Source: Planctomycetota bacterium
Lineage (GTDB): Bacteria; Planctomycetota; PUPC01; JACPCR01
DNA: 6,071 bases
NCBI GenBank assembly: GCA_030740295.1
Contig: JASLXP010000283.1
Span: 1 to 6,071, forward strand
Direction: 5' to 3'
Shown here: positions 6,054-6,071 of the stretch, one piece after another
Layout of the letters: each line of letters opens with the position of its first letter
How positions within the stretch are numbered: position 1 is the first letter of the stretch
Position numbers and translations under genes: made by a program
Notes under the pieces: generated by a model
Seen by the model: the letters and a program-made list of their open reading frames with translations, nothing else
What the model was told of the DNA's origin: nothing
Database searches by the model: none

Positions 6054-6071
6054 TCATGAGCGACCAGCCAA
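6054..6071. other. Unresolved gene edge at the right end
   Basis: Two readings are possible. On the plus strand an ATG at 6056 opens MSDQP and stays open to the edge, without a good Shine-Dalgarno. On the minus strand a frame entering from the right reads LAGRS and stops with TGA at 6056-6054, followed about 30 bases later by the hairpin at 6003-6021. The second reading fits the hairpin as a terminator. Too little sequence is present to choose. Confidence 0.25.

Noticed and set aside
5787..6057. Two overlapping minus-strand frames of about 80 residues
   Set aside because: They translate low-complexity GTGATGG-type sequence into His/Thr/Pro strings, overlap each other in different frames and have no ribosome site or recognisable motif.

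Overview
The window reads as mid-to-high GC bacterial chromosome with tightly packed genes, all readable genes lying on the minus strand. Nothing in it fixes the phylum. The multidomain lipid enzyme resembles systems I know from myxobacteria and other soil or sediment bacteria, but that placement is inference.

Layout, following transcription from high to low coordinates: (1) about 5629-6071 is non-coding or unresolved. It holds several short inverted repeats, a 16-bp imperfect tandem duplication, a hairpin with a short T-tract on the minus strand, and an undecided gene edge at the far right. (2) 5628-1243 is one very large gene for a four-domain enzyme: alcohol-forming fatty acyl reductase (with the FAR_C 'sterile' domain), acyl-adenylating ligase, acyl carrier protein and PlsC-type glycerolipid acyltransferase. 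(3) 1241-582, starting one base after that stop, encodes a HAD-IB family phosphatase with a hydrophobic segment near its N-terminus. (4) After a gap of about 110 bp, 470-30 encodes a small unrecognised protein. (5) Its stop overlaps (ATGA) the start of another gene that leaves the window at position 1 and begins like a signal peptide.

How the genes may work together (inference): the ligase domain would activate a fatty acid and load it on the carrier domain. The reductase would take the acyl thioester to a fatty alcohol. The acyltransferase would act on a glycerol-phosphate backbone, and the HAD protein would remove a phosphate from the product. This recalls bacterial ether-lipid or fatty-alcohol-derived lipid synthesis, and in particular the multifunctional ElbD enzyme of Myxococcus xanthus as I remember it. 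The two small genes at the low-coordinate end may belong to a separate unit. I saw no RNA genes, CRISPR arrays or recognisable intact transposase.
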